Source: Calliopsis andreniformis
Lineage: Eukaryota; Arthropoda; Insecta; Hymenoptera; Andrenidae
DNA length: 64,000 nucleotides
Direction of reading: 5' to 3'
NCBI RefSeq assembly: GCF_051401765.1
Contig: NW_027480423.1
Coordinates: forward strand, 6,324,001-6,388,000
Shown piece after piece: positions 1 to 11,370 of this stretch (position 1 is the stretch's first letter; each line of letters starts with the position of its first letter). The translations under genes and the position numbers were made by a program. The notes under the pieces are model-generated. The model saw only the letters and a program-made list of their open reading frames with translations. It did no database searches and was not told where the DNA came from.

Positions 1-190
1 TTATATCGTACTTTATGCTTCTGGCGTTGACTTCTTAGGCCCTAACTATTCCATCTGTTGGAACAACGCCCTAGGGTGAAGCGTAGGTTGCCCGGAAAGT
101 AGAAATGACCATAACTTTCACACTGGTAGCAATTATTCGTTTTATACGATGGAAAAACTGTTCTATTTATTTTGTATTTTATGCTTCGGG

Positions 191-356
191 CGTTGACTTC
201 TAAGGCCCTAACTATTCGATCAGGTGGAGCAACGCCCTAGAGTGAAGCCTAGGTTGCCGGGTACGACGAAATGACCATCACTTTCAAACTGGTTGCAATT
301 ATTCGTCTTATACGATGGAAGAGCTGTTGTATTTATATCGTATTTTATGCTTCTGG
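191..356. repeat. Reference monomer (166 bp) used to phase the array
   Basis: This copy is close to the consensus and defines the numbering used here. In order it holds: CGTTGAC at 1-7; GGCCCTAAC around 14-22; TTCGATC at 25-31 (here the copy reads GATCAGG where most read GATCTGG); AACGCCC at 41-47; CCTAGG at 58-63; the CCGG/ACGTAG region at 68-78 (this copy reads CGGGTACGACG); a CACTTTCA-type stretch near 87-100; the CENP-B-box-like site at 111-127; then an A5 tract in most copies and T-rich runs to 160. 166 bp is nucleosome core plus a short linker, so one nucleosome per monomer is plausible but inferred. Confidence 0.95.
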
Positions 357-1550
357 CGTTGACTTCTTAGGCCCTAACTATTCCATCGGGTGGAACAACG
401 CCATAGGGTGAAGCCTAGGTTGCCCGCAAAGTAGAAATAACCATAACTTTCACACTGGTAGCAATTATTAGTTTTATACGATGGAAAAACTGTTCTATTT
501 ATTTTATATTTTATGCTTCTGGCGTTGACTTCTAAGGCCCTAGCTATTCGATTTGGTGGAGCAACGCCCTAGAGTGGAGCCTAGGTTGCCCGGTACGTAG
601 AAATGACCATTACTTTCACACTGTTTGCAAATATACATTATATAGGATGGAAAGTCTGTTGTATTTATGTTGTATTTTATGCTCCTGGCGTTGACTTCTT
701 AGGCCCTAACTATTTGATCTGGTGGAGCACCGCCCTAGCGTGAAGCCTAGGTTGCCCGGAACGTAGAAATGACCATTCATTTCACACTGGTAGCAATTAT
801 TCGTTTTATACGATGGAAAAGCTGTTTTATTTATTTTGCATTTTACGCTTCGGGCGTTGACTTCTAAGGCCCTAACTATTCGATCTGGTGGAGCAACGCC
901 CTAGAGTGAAGCCTAGGTTGCCGGGTACGACGAAATGACCATCACTTTCAAACTGGTTGCAATTATTCGTCTTATACGATGGAAGAGCTGTTGTATTTAT
1001 ATCGTATTTTATGCTTCTGGCGTTGACTTCTTAGGCCCTAACTATTCCATCGGGTGGAACAACGCCATAGGGTGAAGCCTAGGTTGCCCGCAAAGTAGAA
1101 ATAACCATAACTTTCACACTGGTAGCAATTATTAGTTTTATACGATGGAAAAACTGTTCTATTTATTTTATATTTTATGCTTCTGGCGTTGACTTCTAAG
1201 GCCCTAGCTATTCGATTTGGTGGAGCAACGCCCTAGAGTGGAGCCTAGGTTGCCCGGTACGTAGAAATGACCATTACTTTCACACTGTTTGCAAATATAC
1301 ATTATATACGATGGAAAGTCTGTTGTATTTATGTTGTATTTTATGCTCCTGGCGTTGACTTCTTAGGCCCTAACTATTTGATCTGGTGGAGCACCGCCCT
1401 AGCGTGAAGCCTAGGTTGCCCGGAACGTAGAAATGACCATTCATTTCACACTGGTAGCAATTATTCGTTTTATACGATGGAAAAGCTGTTTTATTTATTT
1501 TGCATTTTACGCTTCGGGCGTTGACTTCTAAGGCCCTAACTATTCGATCT
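223..1550. repeat. Tandem duplication of a 4-monomer (664-bp) unit
   Basis: 223-886 is followed directly by 887-1550. Compared at offset 664, the sequences agree from 223 through 910 with a single mismatch that I can see (TATAGG at 645 against TATACG). The left edge is marked by GATCAGG at 221 against GATCTGG at 885, and identity ends where GTGAAGCC in the first copy meets GTGAAACC in the second. The related block at 6800-8192 has only one copy of this unit, so the duplication is probably specific to this copy. Unequal exchange four monomers out of register would produce it. Confidence 0.92.
301..317 (+). other. CENP-B-box-like motif, 7 of 9 core bases (typical monomer copy)
   Basis: The mammalian CENP-B box core is N-TTCG-NNNN-A-NN-CGGG-N. 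Here TTCG (302-305), the A (310) and CG (313-314) are present with the right spacing; the last two G positions are A and T. The same arrangement sits at consensus positions 111-127 in very many monomers, for example 135-151. It also contains a short dyad, TCGT and ACGA separated by 5 bp in the consensus form. The match is seen in the sequence; binding by a CENP-B or pogo-transposase-derived protein is not shown. Confidence 0.5.
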
Positions 1551-2057
1551 GGTGGAGCAACGCCCTAGAGTGAAACCTAGGTTGCGCGGAACGTAGAAAT
1601 GACCATAACTTTCACACTGGTAGCAATTATTCGTTTTATACGATGGAAAAACTGTTTCATTTATTTTGTATTTTGTGCTTCGGGCGTTGACTTCTAAGGC
1701 CCTAACTATTCGATCTGGTGGAGCAACGCCCTAGATTGAAGCCTAGGTTGCCCGGAACGTAGAAAAGACCATAACTTTTACACTGGTAGCATTTATTCGT
1801 TTTATACAATGGAAAAACCGTTCTATTTATTTTGTATTTTATGCTTCGGGCGTTGACTTCTAAGGCCCTAGCTATTCGATTTGGTGGAGAAACGCCCTAG
1901 AGTGGAGCCTAGGTTGCCCGGAACGTGGAAATGACCATAACTTTCACACTGGTTGCTATTATTCGTTTTATACGATGGAAAAACTGTTATATTTATATTG
2001 TATTTTATGCTTCTGGCGTTGGCTTCTCAGGCCCTAACTATTCGATCTGGTGGAACA

Positions 2058-4240
2058 ACGGCCGAGGGTGAAGCCTAGGTTGCCCGGAACGTAGAAATGA
2101 CCATAACTTCTACACTGGTAGCAATTATTCGTTTTATACAATGGAAAAACTGTTCTGTTTATTTTGTATTTAATGCTTCGTGCGTTGGCTTCTAAGGCCC
2201 TAACTGTTTGATCTGGTGGAGCAACGCCCTAGAGTGAAGCTTAGGTTGCCGGGAACGTAGAAGTGACCATAACTTTCACATTGGTATCTATTATTCGTTT
2301 TATACGGTGGAAAAACTGTTATATTTATTTTGTATTTTATGCTTCGGGCGTTGACTTCTAAGGCCCTAACTGTTTGATGTGGTGGAGCAACGCCCTAGAG
2401 TGAAGCCTAGGTTGCCCGGATCGTAGAAATGACCATCACTTTCACACTGGTTGCTATTATTCGTTATATACGATGGAAAAACTGTTATATTTATATTGTA
2501 TTTTATGCTTCTGTCGTTGACTTCTGAGGACGTAGCTATTCGATGTGGTGGAACAACGCCCTAGGGTGAATCCTAGGTTGCCCGGAACGTAGAAATGACC
2601 ATAACTTTCACACTGGTTGCAATTATTCGTTTTATACAATGGCTAAGCTGTTGTATTTATATCGTATTTTATGCTTCTGGCGTTGACTTCTTAGGCCGTA
2701 ACTATTCCATCTGATGGAACAACGCCCTAGGGTAAAGCGCAGGTTGCCCGGAAAGTAGAAATGACCATAACTTTCACACTGGTTGCAATTATTCATTTTA
2801 TACGATGGAAAAACTGTTGTACTTATATTGTATTTTATTCTTATGGCGTTGAATTCTAAGTCCCTAGCTATTCAATCTGGTGGAGCAACGCCCTAGAGTG
2901 AAACCTAGGTTACCCGGAACGTAGAAATGACCAGTCCTTTCAAACTGTTTGCAGTTATTCCTGTAATACGATGGAAAAGCTTTTGCATCTTTATTGTATT
3001 TTATGCTTCTGGCGTTGACTTCTAAGGCCCTAACTATTCCATTTGGTGGAGCAACGCCCTAGAGTGGAGCCTAGGTTGCCCGGTACGTAGAAATAATCAT
3101 TACTTTCACACTGTTTGCAAATATACATTATATACGATGGAAAGTCTGTTGTATTTATGTTGTATTTTATGCTTCTGGCGTTGACTTCTTAGGCCCTAAC
3201 TATTTGATCTGGTGGAGCACCGCCCTAGAGTGAAGCCTAGGTTGCCCGGAACGTAGAAATGACCATAACTTTCATACTGGTAGCAATTATTCGTTTTACA
3301 CATGGAAAAACTGTTCTATTTTTTTGTATTTTATGCATCGGGCATTGACTTCTAAGACCCTAGCTGTTCGATCTGGTGGAGCAACGCCCTAGAGTGAAAC
3401 CTAGGTTACCCGGAACGTAGAAATGACCAGTACTTTCACACTGTTTGCAGTTATTCATTTTATACGATGGCAAAGCTGTTGTAGTTATATTGTATTTTAT
3501 GCTTCCGGCGTTAACTTCTAAGGCCGTAGCTATCAGATGTGGAGCAGCAACGCCCTAGAGTGACGCGTAGGTTGTCCGGAACGTAGAAATGACCATTACT
3601 TTCACAATGTTCGCAATCATTCATTTTATACGATGGAAAAACTGTTGTACTTATATTGTATTTTATGCTTCGGGCGTTGACTTCTAAGGCCCTAACTATT
3701 CGATTTGGTGGAGCAACGCCCTACAGTGAAGCCTAGGTTGCCCGGAACGTAGATATGTCCATAACCATCACACAGGTTGCAATTATTCGTTTTATACGAT
3801 GGAAAATCTGTTGTATTTATATTGTATTTTATGCTCCTGGCGTTGACTTCTAAGGCCGTAGCTATTAGATGTGGTGGAGCAACGCCCTAGAATGACGCCT
3901 AGGTTGACCGGAACGTAGAAATGACCATTACTTTCACACTGGTAGCAATTATTCGTTTTACACATGGAAAAACTGCTCTATTTTTTTGTATTTTATGCAT
4001 CGGGCGTTGACTTCTAAGGCCCTAGCTATTCGATATGGTGGAGCAACGCCCTAGAATGAAACCTAGGTTACCCGGAACGTAGAAATGAGCAGTACTTTCA
4101 CACTGTTTGCAATTACTCATTTTATACGATGGAAAAACTGTTGTACTTATATTGTATTTTATCCTTCTGGCGTTGAATTCTAAGTCCCTAGCTATTCGAT
4201 CTGGTGGAGCAACGCACTAGAGTGAAGCCTAGGTTACCCG
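2058..4240. repeat. Satellite stretch with blocks reused at 11.6, 37.7 and 26.3 kb
   Basis: No gene is present. About 2230-2800 shares a monomer order with 37.7-38.3 kb (GAAGTGACC, then TTATATACGATGG, then GGATAAGC or GGCTAAGC variants). About 2790-3420 resembles 26340-26990 (TTCTTATGGCG, then GACCAGTCC, then AAATAATCATT variants). About 3451-3806 aligns with 11581-11936 at a constant offset of 8130 and includes the distinctive GGCAAAGCTG and TTCCGGCGTTAAC monomer, which also occurs near 21560, 27200 and 28196. Confidence 0.8.
2293..2309 (+). other. Best CENP-B-box-like motif, 8 of 9 core bases
   Basis: TTCG at 2294-2297, A at 2302 and CGG at 2305-2307 all match the box core; only the final G of CGGG is T. 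It lies at the same place in the monomer as the usual 7-of-9 version and differs from it by A to G at one position. It may be a chance variant of the common monomer. Confidence 0.5.
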
Positions 4241-5610
4241 GAACGTAGAAATGACCAGTACTTTCACACTGGTTGCAGTTATTCGTTTTATACAGTGGAA
4301 AAACTGTTCTATTTATTTTGCATTTTATGCTTCTGGCGTTGACTTCTAAGGCCCTACCTATTCGATCTGGCGGAGCAACACCCCACAGTGAAGCCTAGGT
4401 TGCTCGGAACGTAGAACTGACCATTACCTTCACACAGTTTGCAATAATTCATTTTATACGATGGCAAAGCTGTTGTATTTATATTGTATTTTATGCTTCT
4501 GGCGTTGACTTCTAAGGCACTATCTCTTCGATTTGGTGGAGCAACGCCTCAGAGTTAAGCCTAGGATGCCCGAAACGTCGAAATGGTCATTACTTTTGCA
4601 CTGGTTGCAATTAGTCATGCTATACGATGGAAAATCAGTTGCATATTTATTGTATTTTATGCTTCTGGCGTTGACTGCTAAGGCCGTAGCTTTTAGCTGT
4701 GGTGGAGCAACGCCCTAGTGTGACGCCTAGGTTGCCCGGCACGTAGAAATGACCATTACTTTCACAATGTTTGCAATTATTCATTTTATCCGATGGTAAG
4801 CTGTTGTACTTATATTGAATTTTATTCTTCTGGCGTTGACTTCTTAGGCCCTAACTATTCGATCTGGTGCAACAACGCCCTAGAGTGAAGCCTAGGTTGC
4901 CAGGAACGTAGAAATGACCATTACTTTCACACTGTTTCACAAATATACATTATATACGATGGAAAGGCTGTTGTATTTATATTGTATTTTATGCTTCTGG
5001 CGTTGACTTCTTAGGCCCTAACTATTTAACCTTGTGGAGCACCGCCCTAGAGTGAAGCCTAGGTTGCCCGGAACGTAGAACATACCATTACCTTCACACT
5101 GGTTGCAATTATTCCTGTTATACGATGGAAAAACTGTTCCATCTTTATCGTATTTTATGCTTCTGGCGTTGACTTCTTAGGCCCTAACTATTAAATCAGG
5201 TGGAACAACGCCCTAGGGTGAAGCCTAGGTTGCCCGGAACGTAGAAATGACCAACTCTTTCACACTGGTAGCAATTATTCGTTTTATACATGGAAAAGCT
5301 GTTATATATATATTGCATTTTATGCTTCTGGCATTGAATTCTAAGTCCCTAGCTATTCGATCTGGTAGAACAACGCCCTCTGGTGAAGCCTAGGCTGCCC
5401 GGAACGTAAAAATGACCATAACTTTCACACAGGAAGCAATTATTCGTTTTATACATGGAAAAGCTGTCGTATTTATTTTGTATGTTATGCTTCGGGCGCT
5501 GACTTCTAAGGCCCTAGCTATTCGATCTGGTGGAGCAGCAATCTAGAGTGAAGCCTAGGTTGCCCGGAACGTAGAAATGACCATAACTTTCACACTGGTT
5601 ACCATTATTC
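4241..5610. repeat. 1.37-kb block duplicated 18.9 kb away at 23164-24533
   Basis: Offset is 18923 bp (114 monomers less 1 bp). Shared rare variants run in the same order: TACAGTGG (4291), AACACCC with CGGAGC, GCCTCAGAGTTAAGCC, GAAATGGTCATTAC, CTATACGATGGAAAATCAG, TTGAATTTTATTC, TTTCACAAATATAC, GAACATACC, TATTAAATCAGG and TATACATGG. The copies have a few differences, for example TCGTATTTATTTTG against CATATATATTTTG near 5468. Shorter relatives of parts of it lie at 11990-12400, 31560-31960, 40356-40920 and 41850-42200. Confidence 0.88.
5212..5229. other. Twin CCTAGG palindromes, possible hairpin (example)
   Basis: CCTAGG at 5212-5217 and again at 5224-5229 are separated by GTGAAG. CCTAGG is self-complementary, so the pair can form a 6-bp stem with a 6-nt loop, and each site is also an AvrII site. 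The right-hand CCTAGG is near-universal in the array; the left-hand one occurs only in monomers reading CCCTAGGG, while others read CCCTAGAG. The structure is predicted by eye only. Confidence 0.6.
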
Positions 5611-6289
5611 GTTTTATACGATGGAAAAGCTGTTGTATTTATATCGTATTTTATGCTTCTGGCGTTAACTTCTTAGGCCCCAACTATTCCATCTGGTGGT
5701 ACAACGCCCAAGAGTGATGCCTAGTGTGCCCGGAACGTAGAAACGACCATTCCCTTCACGCTTGCTGCAATTATTCGTGTTATACGATGAAAAAATAGTT
5801 GTATTTTTATTGCATTTTATGCTTCTGGCGTTGACTTCATAGGCCCGAACTATTCGATCTGGTGCAACAACGCCCTAGAGTGAAGCCTAGGTTGCCTGGA
5901 ACGTAGAAATGACCATCACTTTCACACGGGTTGCAATTATTCCTGTTATAGGATGGAAAGACTGTTGTATTTTTATTGTATTTTATACTTCAGGCGTTGA
6001 CTCCTGTGGCCGTAGCTATTCGATGTGGTGGTAGAACGCCATAGAGTGAAGCCTAGGTTGCCCGGAAAGTAGAAATGACCATAAGTTTCATACTGATTGC
6101 AATTATTCGTTTTATACAATGGAAAAACCGTTCTATTTATTTTGTATTTTATGCTTCGGGCGTTGACTTCTAAGGCCCTAACTGTTGATCTGGTGGAGCA
6201 ACGCCATGGAGTGAAGCCTAGGTTGCCCGGAACGTAGAAATGACCAGAACTTTCACACTGGTTGCTATTACTCGTTTTATACGATGGAA
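5611..6289. repeat. Satellite stretch between named blocks
   Basis: Four monomers of the same satellite with no gene. It includes the GGGTTGCAATTATTCC then TATAGGATGGAAAGAC variant near 5928-5953, a monomer type scattered widely (for example 8250, 29000, 39785, 52890, 58530, 63170). Nothing else stands out. Confidence 0.8.
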
Positions 6290-8215
6290 ATGCAGTTGTA
6301 TTTATATTGCATTTTATTCTTCTGGCGTTGACTTTTAAGGCCGTAGCTATTAGATGTGGTGGAGCAACGCTCTAGAGTGTCGCATAGGTTGCCCGGAACG
6401 TAGAAATGACCATTACTTTCACAATGTATGCGAATATTCATTTTATACGATGGAAAAACTGTTGTACTTATATTGTATTTTATTCTTCTGGCGTTGAATT
6501 CTAAGTCCCTAGCTTTTCGATCTCGTGGAGCAACGACCTAGAGTGAAACCTAGGTTACCGGGAACGTAGAAATGACCAGTACTTTCACACTGGTTGCAGT
6601 TATTCCTGTTATACGATGGAAAAACTGTTGCACCTTTATTGTATTTTATGCTTCTGGCGTTGACATCTAAGGCCCTAACTGTTTGATCTGGTGGAGCAAC
6701 GCCCTAGAGTGAAGCCTAGGATGCCCGGTACGTAGAAATGACCATAACTTTCACACTGGTTGCTATTATTCGTTTTATACGATGGAAAAACTGTTATATT
6801 TATATCGTACTTTATGCTTCTGGCGTTGACTTCTTAGGCCCTAACTATTCCATCTGTTGGAACAACGCCCTAGGGTGAAGCGTAGGTTGCCCGGAAAGTA
6901 GAAATGACCATAACTTTCACACTGGTAGCAATTATTCGTTTTATACGATGGAAAAACTGTTCTATTTATTTTGTATTTTATGCTTCGGGCGTTGACTTCT
7001 AAGGCCCTAACTATTCGATCAGGTGGAGCAACGCCCTAGAGTGAAGCCTAGGTTGCCGGGTACGACGAAATGACCATCACTTTCAAACTGGTTGCAATTA
7101 TTCGTCTTATACGATGGAAGAGCTGTTGTATTTATATCGTATTTTATGCTTCTGGCGTTGACTTCTTAGGCCCTAACTATTCCATCGGGTGGAACAACGC
7201 CATAGGGTGAAGCCTAGGTTGCCCGCAAAGTAGAAATAACCATAACTTTCACACTGGTAGCAATTATTAGTTTTATACGATGGAAAAACTGTTCTATTTA
7301 TTTTATATTTTATGCTTCTGGCGTTGACTTCTAAGGCCCTAGCTATTCGATTTGGTGGAGCAACGCCCTAGAGTGGAGCCTAGGTTGCCCGGTACGTAGA
7401 AATGACCATTACTTTCACACTGTTTGCAAATATACATTATATACGATGGAAAGTCTGTTGTATTTATGTTGTATTTTATGCTCCTGGCGTTGACTTCTTA
7501 GGCCCTAACTATTTGATCTGGTGGAGCACCGCCCTAGCGTGAAGCCTAGGTTGCCCGGAACGTAGAAATGACCATTCATTTCACACTGGTAGCAATTATT
7601 CGTTTTATACGATGGAAAAGCTGTTTTATTTATTTTGCATTTTACGCTTCGGGCGTTGACTTCTAAGGCCCTAACTATTCGATCTGGTGGAGCAACGCCC
7701 TAGAGTGAAACCTAGGTTGCGCGGAACGTAGAAATGACCATAACTTTCACACTGGTAGCAATTATTCGTTTTATACGATGGAAAAACTGTTTCATTTATT
7801 TTGTATTTTGTGCTTCGGGCGTTGACTTCTAAGGCCCTAACTATTCGATCTGGTGGAGCAACGCCCTAGATTGAAGCCTAGGTTGCCCGGAACGTAGAAA
7901 AGACCATAACTTTTACACTGGTAGCATTTATTCGTTTTATACAATGGAAAAACCGTTCTATTTATTTTGTATTTTATGCTTCCGGCGTTGACTTCTAAGG
8001 CCCTAGCTATTCGATTTGGTGGAGAAACGCCCTAGAGTGGAGCCTAGGTTGCCCGGAACGTGGAAATGACCATAACTTTCACACTGGTTGCTATTATTCG
8101 TTTTATACGATGGAAAAACTGTTATATTTATATTGTATTTTATGCTTCTGGCGTTGGCTTCTCAGGCCCTAACTATTCGATCTGGTGGAACAACACCCTA
8201 GAGTGAAGCCTAGGT
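6290..8215. repeat. 19-20-monomer block, left copy (pair with 9611-11370)
   Basis: 6800-8215 aligns with 9955-11370 at offset 3155 (19 monomers plus 1 bp). The flank near 6291 aligns with 9612 at offset 3321, one monomer more, so one monomer present here around 6600-6766 is missing from the right copy. Shared marks include ATGCAGTTG, TAGAGTGTCGC, TTACCGGGAACG and TCGTACTTT. Together they suggest a higher-order unit of about 3.2-3.3 kb. Confidence 0.87.
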
Positions 8216-9610
8216 TGCCTGGAACGTAGAAATGACCATCACTTTCACACGGGTTGCAATTATTCCTGTTATAGGATGGAAAGACTGTTGTATTTTTATT
8301 GTATTTTATGCTTCACGCGTTGACTTCTGAGGCCGTAGCTATTCGATGTGGTGGATGAACGCCATAGAGTGAAGCCTAGGTTGCCCGGAACGTAGAAATG
8401 TCCATATCTTTCACACTGTTTGCAATTATTCATTTTAAACGATGGCAATGCTGTTGTATATTTATTGCACTTTATGCTTCGGGCATTGACTTCTATGGAC
8501 CTAACTATTCAATCTGTTGGAGCAACGCCCTTGGGTGAAGCCTAGGTTGCCCGGAACGTAGAAATGACCATAACTTTCACACTGGTTGCAATTATTCGTT
8601 TTATACGATGGAACAGCTATTGTATTTATTTTGTATTTTATGCTTCGGGCGTTGACTTCTAAGGCCCTAACTATTCGATCAGGTGGAGCAACGCCCTAGA
8701 GTGAAGCCTAGGTTGCCCGGTACGACGAAATGACCATCACTTTCAAACTGGTTGCAATTATTCGTCTTATACGATGGAAGAGCTGTTGTATTTATATCGT
8801 ATTTTATGCTTCTGGCGTTGACTTCTTAGGCCCTAACTATTCCATCTGGTGGAACAACGCCATAGGGTGAAGCCTAGGTTGCCCGCAAAGTAGAAATAAC
8901 CATAACTTTCACACTGGTAGCAATTATTAGTTTTATACGATGGAAAAACTGTTCTATTTATTTTATATTTTATGCTTCTGGCGTTGACTTCTAAGGCCCT
9001 AGCTATTCGATTTGGTGGAGCAACGCCCTAGAGTGGAGCCTAGGTTGCCCGGTACGTAGAAATGACCATTACTTTCACACTGTTTGCAAATATACATTAT
9101 ATACGATGGAAAGTCTGTTGTATTTATGTTGTATTTTATGCTCCTGGCGTTGACTTCTTAGGCCCTAACTATTTGATCTGGTGGAACAACGCCCAAGAGT
9201 GATGCCTAGGGTGCCCGGAACGTAGAAACGACCATTCCCTTCACGCTTGCTGCAATCATTCGTGTTATACGATCAAAAAATAGTTGTATTTTTATTGCAT
9301 TTTATGCTTCTGGCGTTGACTTCATAGGCCCGAACTATTCGATCTGGTGCAACAACGCCCTAGAGTGAAGCCTAGGTTGCCCGGAACGTAGAAATGACCA
9401 GAACTTTCACACTGGTTGCTATTATTCGTTTTATACGATGGAAAAGCTGTTGTATTTATATCGTACTTTATGCTTCTGGCGTTGACTTCTAAGGCCCTCA
9501 ACTATTCGATCCGGTGGAGCAACGCCCTAGAGTGAAGCCTAGGTTGCCTGGAACGTACAAATGACCATTACTTTGACACTGTTTGCAATTATTCATTTTA
9601 TACGATGGAA
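8216..9610. repeat. Satellite linking the two 3.2-kb block copies
   Basis: No gene. 8216-8600 carries the GGATGAACGCC and TGGCAATGC variants that recur at 29100, 58620 and 60780. The GGTACGACG variant at 8720 is exactly 1660 bp (10 monomers) after the one at 7060 and 1495 bp before the one at 10215, so this stretch holds a shortened further copy of the same block. Confidence 0.82.
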
Positions 9611-11370
9611 ATGCAGTTGTATTTATATTGCATTTTATTCTTCTGGCGTTGACTTTTAAGGCCGTAGCTATTAGATGTGGTGGAGCAACGCTCTAGAGTG
9701 TCGCATAGGTTGCCCGGAACGTTGAAATGACCATTACTTTCACAATGTATGCGAATATTCATTTTATACGATGGAAAAACTGTTGTACTTATATTGTATT
9801 TTATTCTTCTGGCGTTGAATTCTAAGTCCCTAGCTTTTCGATCTCGTGGAGCAACGCCCTAGAGTGAAACCTAGGTTACCGGGAACGTAGAAATGACCAG
9901 TACTTTCACACTGGTTGCTATTATTCGTTTTATACGATGGAAAAACTGTTATATTTATATCGTACTTTATGCTTCTGGCGTTGACTTCTTAGGCCCTAAC
10001 TATTCCATCTGTTGGAACAACGCCCTAGGGTGAAGCGTAGGTTGCCCGGAAAGTAGAAATGACCATAACTTTCACACTGGTAGCAATTATTCGTTTTATA
10101 CGATGGAAAAACTGTTCTATTTATTTTGTATTTTATGCTGCGGGCGTTGACTTCTAAGGCCCTAACTATTCGATCAGGTGGAGCAACGCCCTAGAGTGAA
10201 GCCTAGGTTGCCCGGTACGACGAAATGACCATCACTTTCAAACTGGTTGCAATTATTCGTCTTATACGATGGAAGAGCTGTTGTATTTATATCGTATTTT
10301 ATGCTTCTGGCGTTGACTTCTTAGGCCCTAACTATTCCATCTGGTGGAACAACGCCATAGGGTGAAGCCTAGGTTGCCCGCAAAGTAGAAATAACCATAA
10401 CTTTCACACTGGTAGCAATTATTAGTTTTATACGATAGAAAAACTGTTCTATTTAATTTATATTTTATGCTTCTGGCATTGACTTCTAAGGCCCTAGCTA
10501 TTCGATTTGGTGGAGCAACGCCCTAGAGTGGAGCCTAGGTTGCCCGGTACGTAGAAATGACCATTACTTTCACACTGTTTGCAAATATACATTATATACG
10601 ATGGAAAGTCTGTTGTATTTATGTTGTATTTTATGCTCCTGGCGTTGACTTCTTAGGCCCTAACTATTTGATCTGGTGGAGCACCGCCCTAGCGTGAAGC
10701 CTAGGTTGCCCGGAACGTAGAAATGACCATTCATTTCACACTGGTAGCAATTATTCGTTTTATACGATGGAAAAGCTGTTTTATTTATTTTGTATTTTAC
10801 GCTTCGGGCGTTGACTTCTAAGGCCCTAACTATTCGATCTGGTGGAGCAACGCCCTAGAGTGAAGCCTAGGTTGCGCGGAACGTAGAAATGACCATAACT
10901 TTCACACTGGTAGCAATTATTCGTTTTATACGATGGAAAAACTGTTTCATTTATTTTGTATTTTGTGCTTCGGGCGTTGACTTCTAAGGCCCTAACTATT
11001 CGATCTGGTGGAGCAACGCCCTAGTTTGAAGCCTAGGTTGCCCGGAACGTAGAAAAGACCATAACTTTTACACTGGTAGCATTTATTCGTTTTATACAAT
11101 GGAAAAACCAGTCTATTTATTTTGTATTTTATGCTTCGGGCGTTGACTTCTAAGGCCCAAGCTATTCGATTTGGTGGAGAAACGCCCTAGAGTGGAGCCT
11201 AGGTTGCCCGGAACGTGGAAATGACCATAACTTTCACACTGGTTGCTATTATTCGTTTTATACGATGGAAAAACTGTTATATTTATATTGTATTTTATGC
11301 TTCTGGCGTTGGCTTCTCAGGCCCTAACTATTCGATCTGGTGGAACAACACCCTAGAGTGAAGCCTAGGT
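9611..11370. repeat. 19-20-monomer block, right copy
   Basis: Aligns with 6290-8215 as described there but lacks one monomer near 9915: here GACCAGTACTTTCAC runs straight into GGTTGCTATTATTCG, while the left copy has a full extra unit between them. A few private changes are visible, for example GCTGCGGG near 10138, GATAGAAA near 10434 and AACCAGTC near 11106. Confidence 0.86.

Larger units (their letters stand above)
1..2057. repeat. Block copy 1 of the family also at 6800 and 9955
   Basis: 1-886 aligns with 6800-7685 (offset 6799) and 1551-2057 with 7686-8192 (offset 6135). The difference between offsets is exactly 664 bp, the extra tandem unit in this copy. Diagnostic variants shared by both include the start TTATATCGTACTTT, the CGGGTACGACG variant, GCTCCTGG, the TTTTACGCTTC variant and GGAACGTGGAAATG. 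Alignment ends where this copy reads AACGGCCGAGGG and the other reads AACACCCTAGAG. Confidence 0.88.

Noticed and set aside
4533..4718. 61-codon open frame recurring at 23456 and 31747 with almost the same translation
   Set aside because: The likeness comes from duplicated satellite blocks and not from selection on a protein; the frames start and stop at arbitrary points of the repeat.
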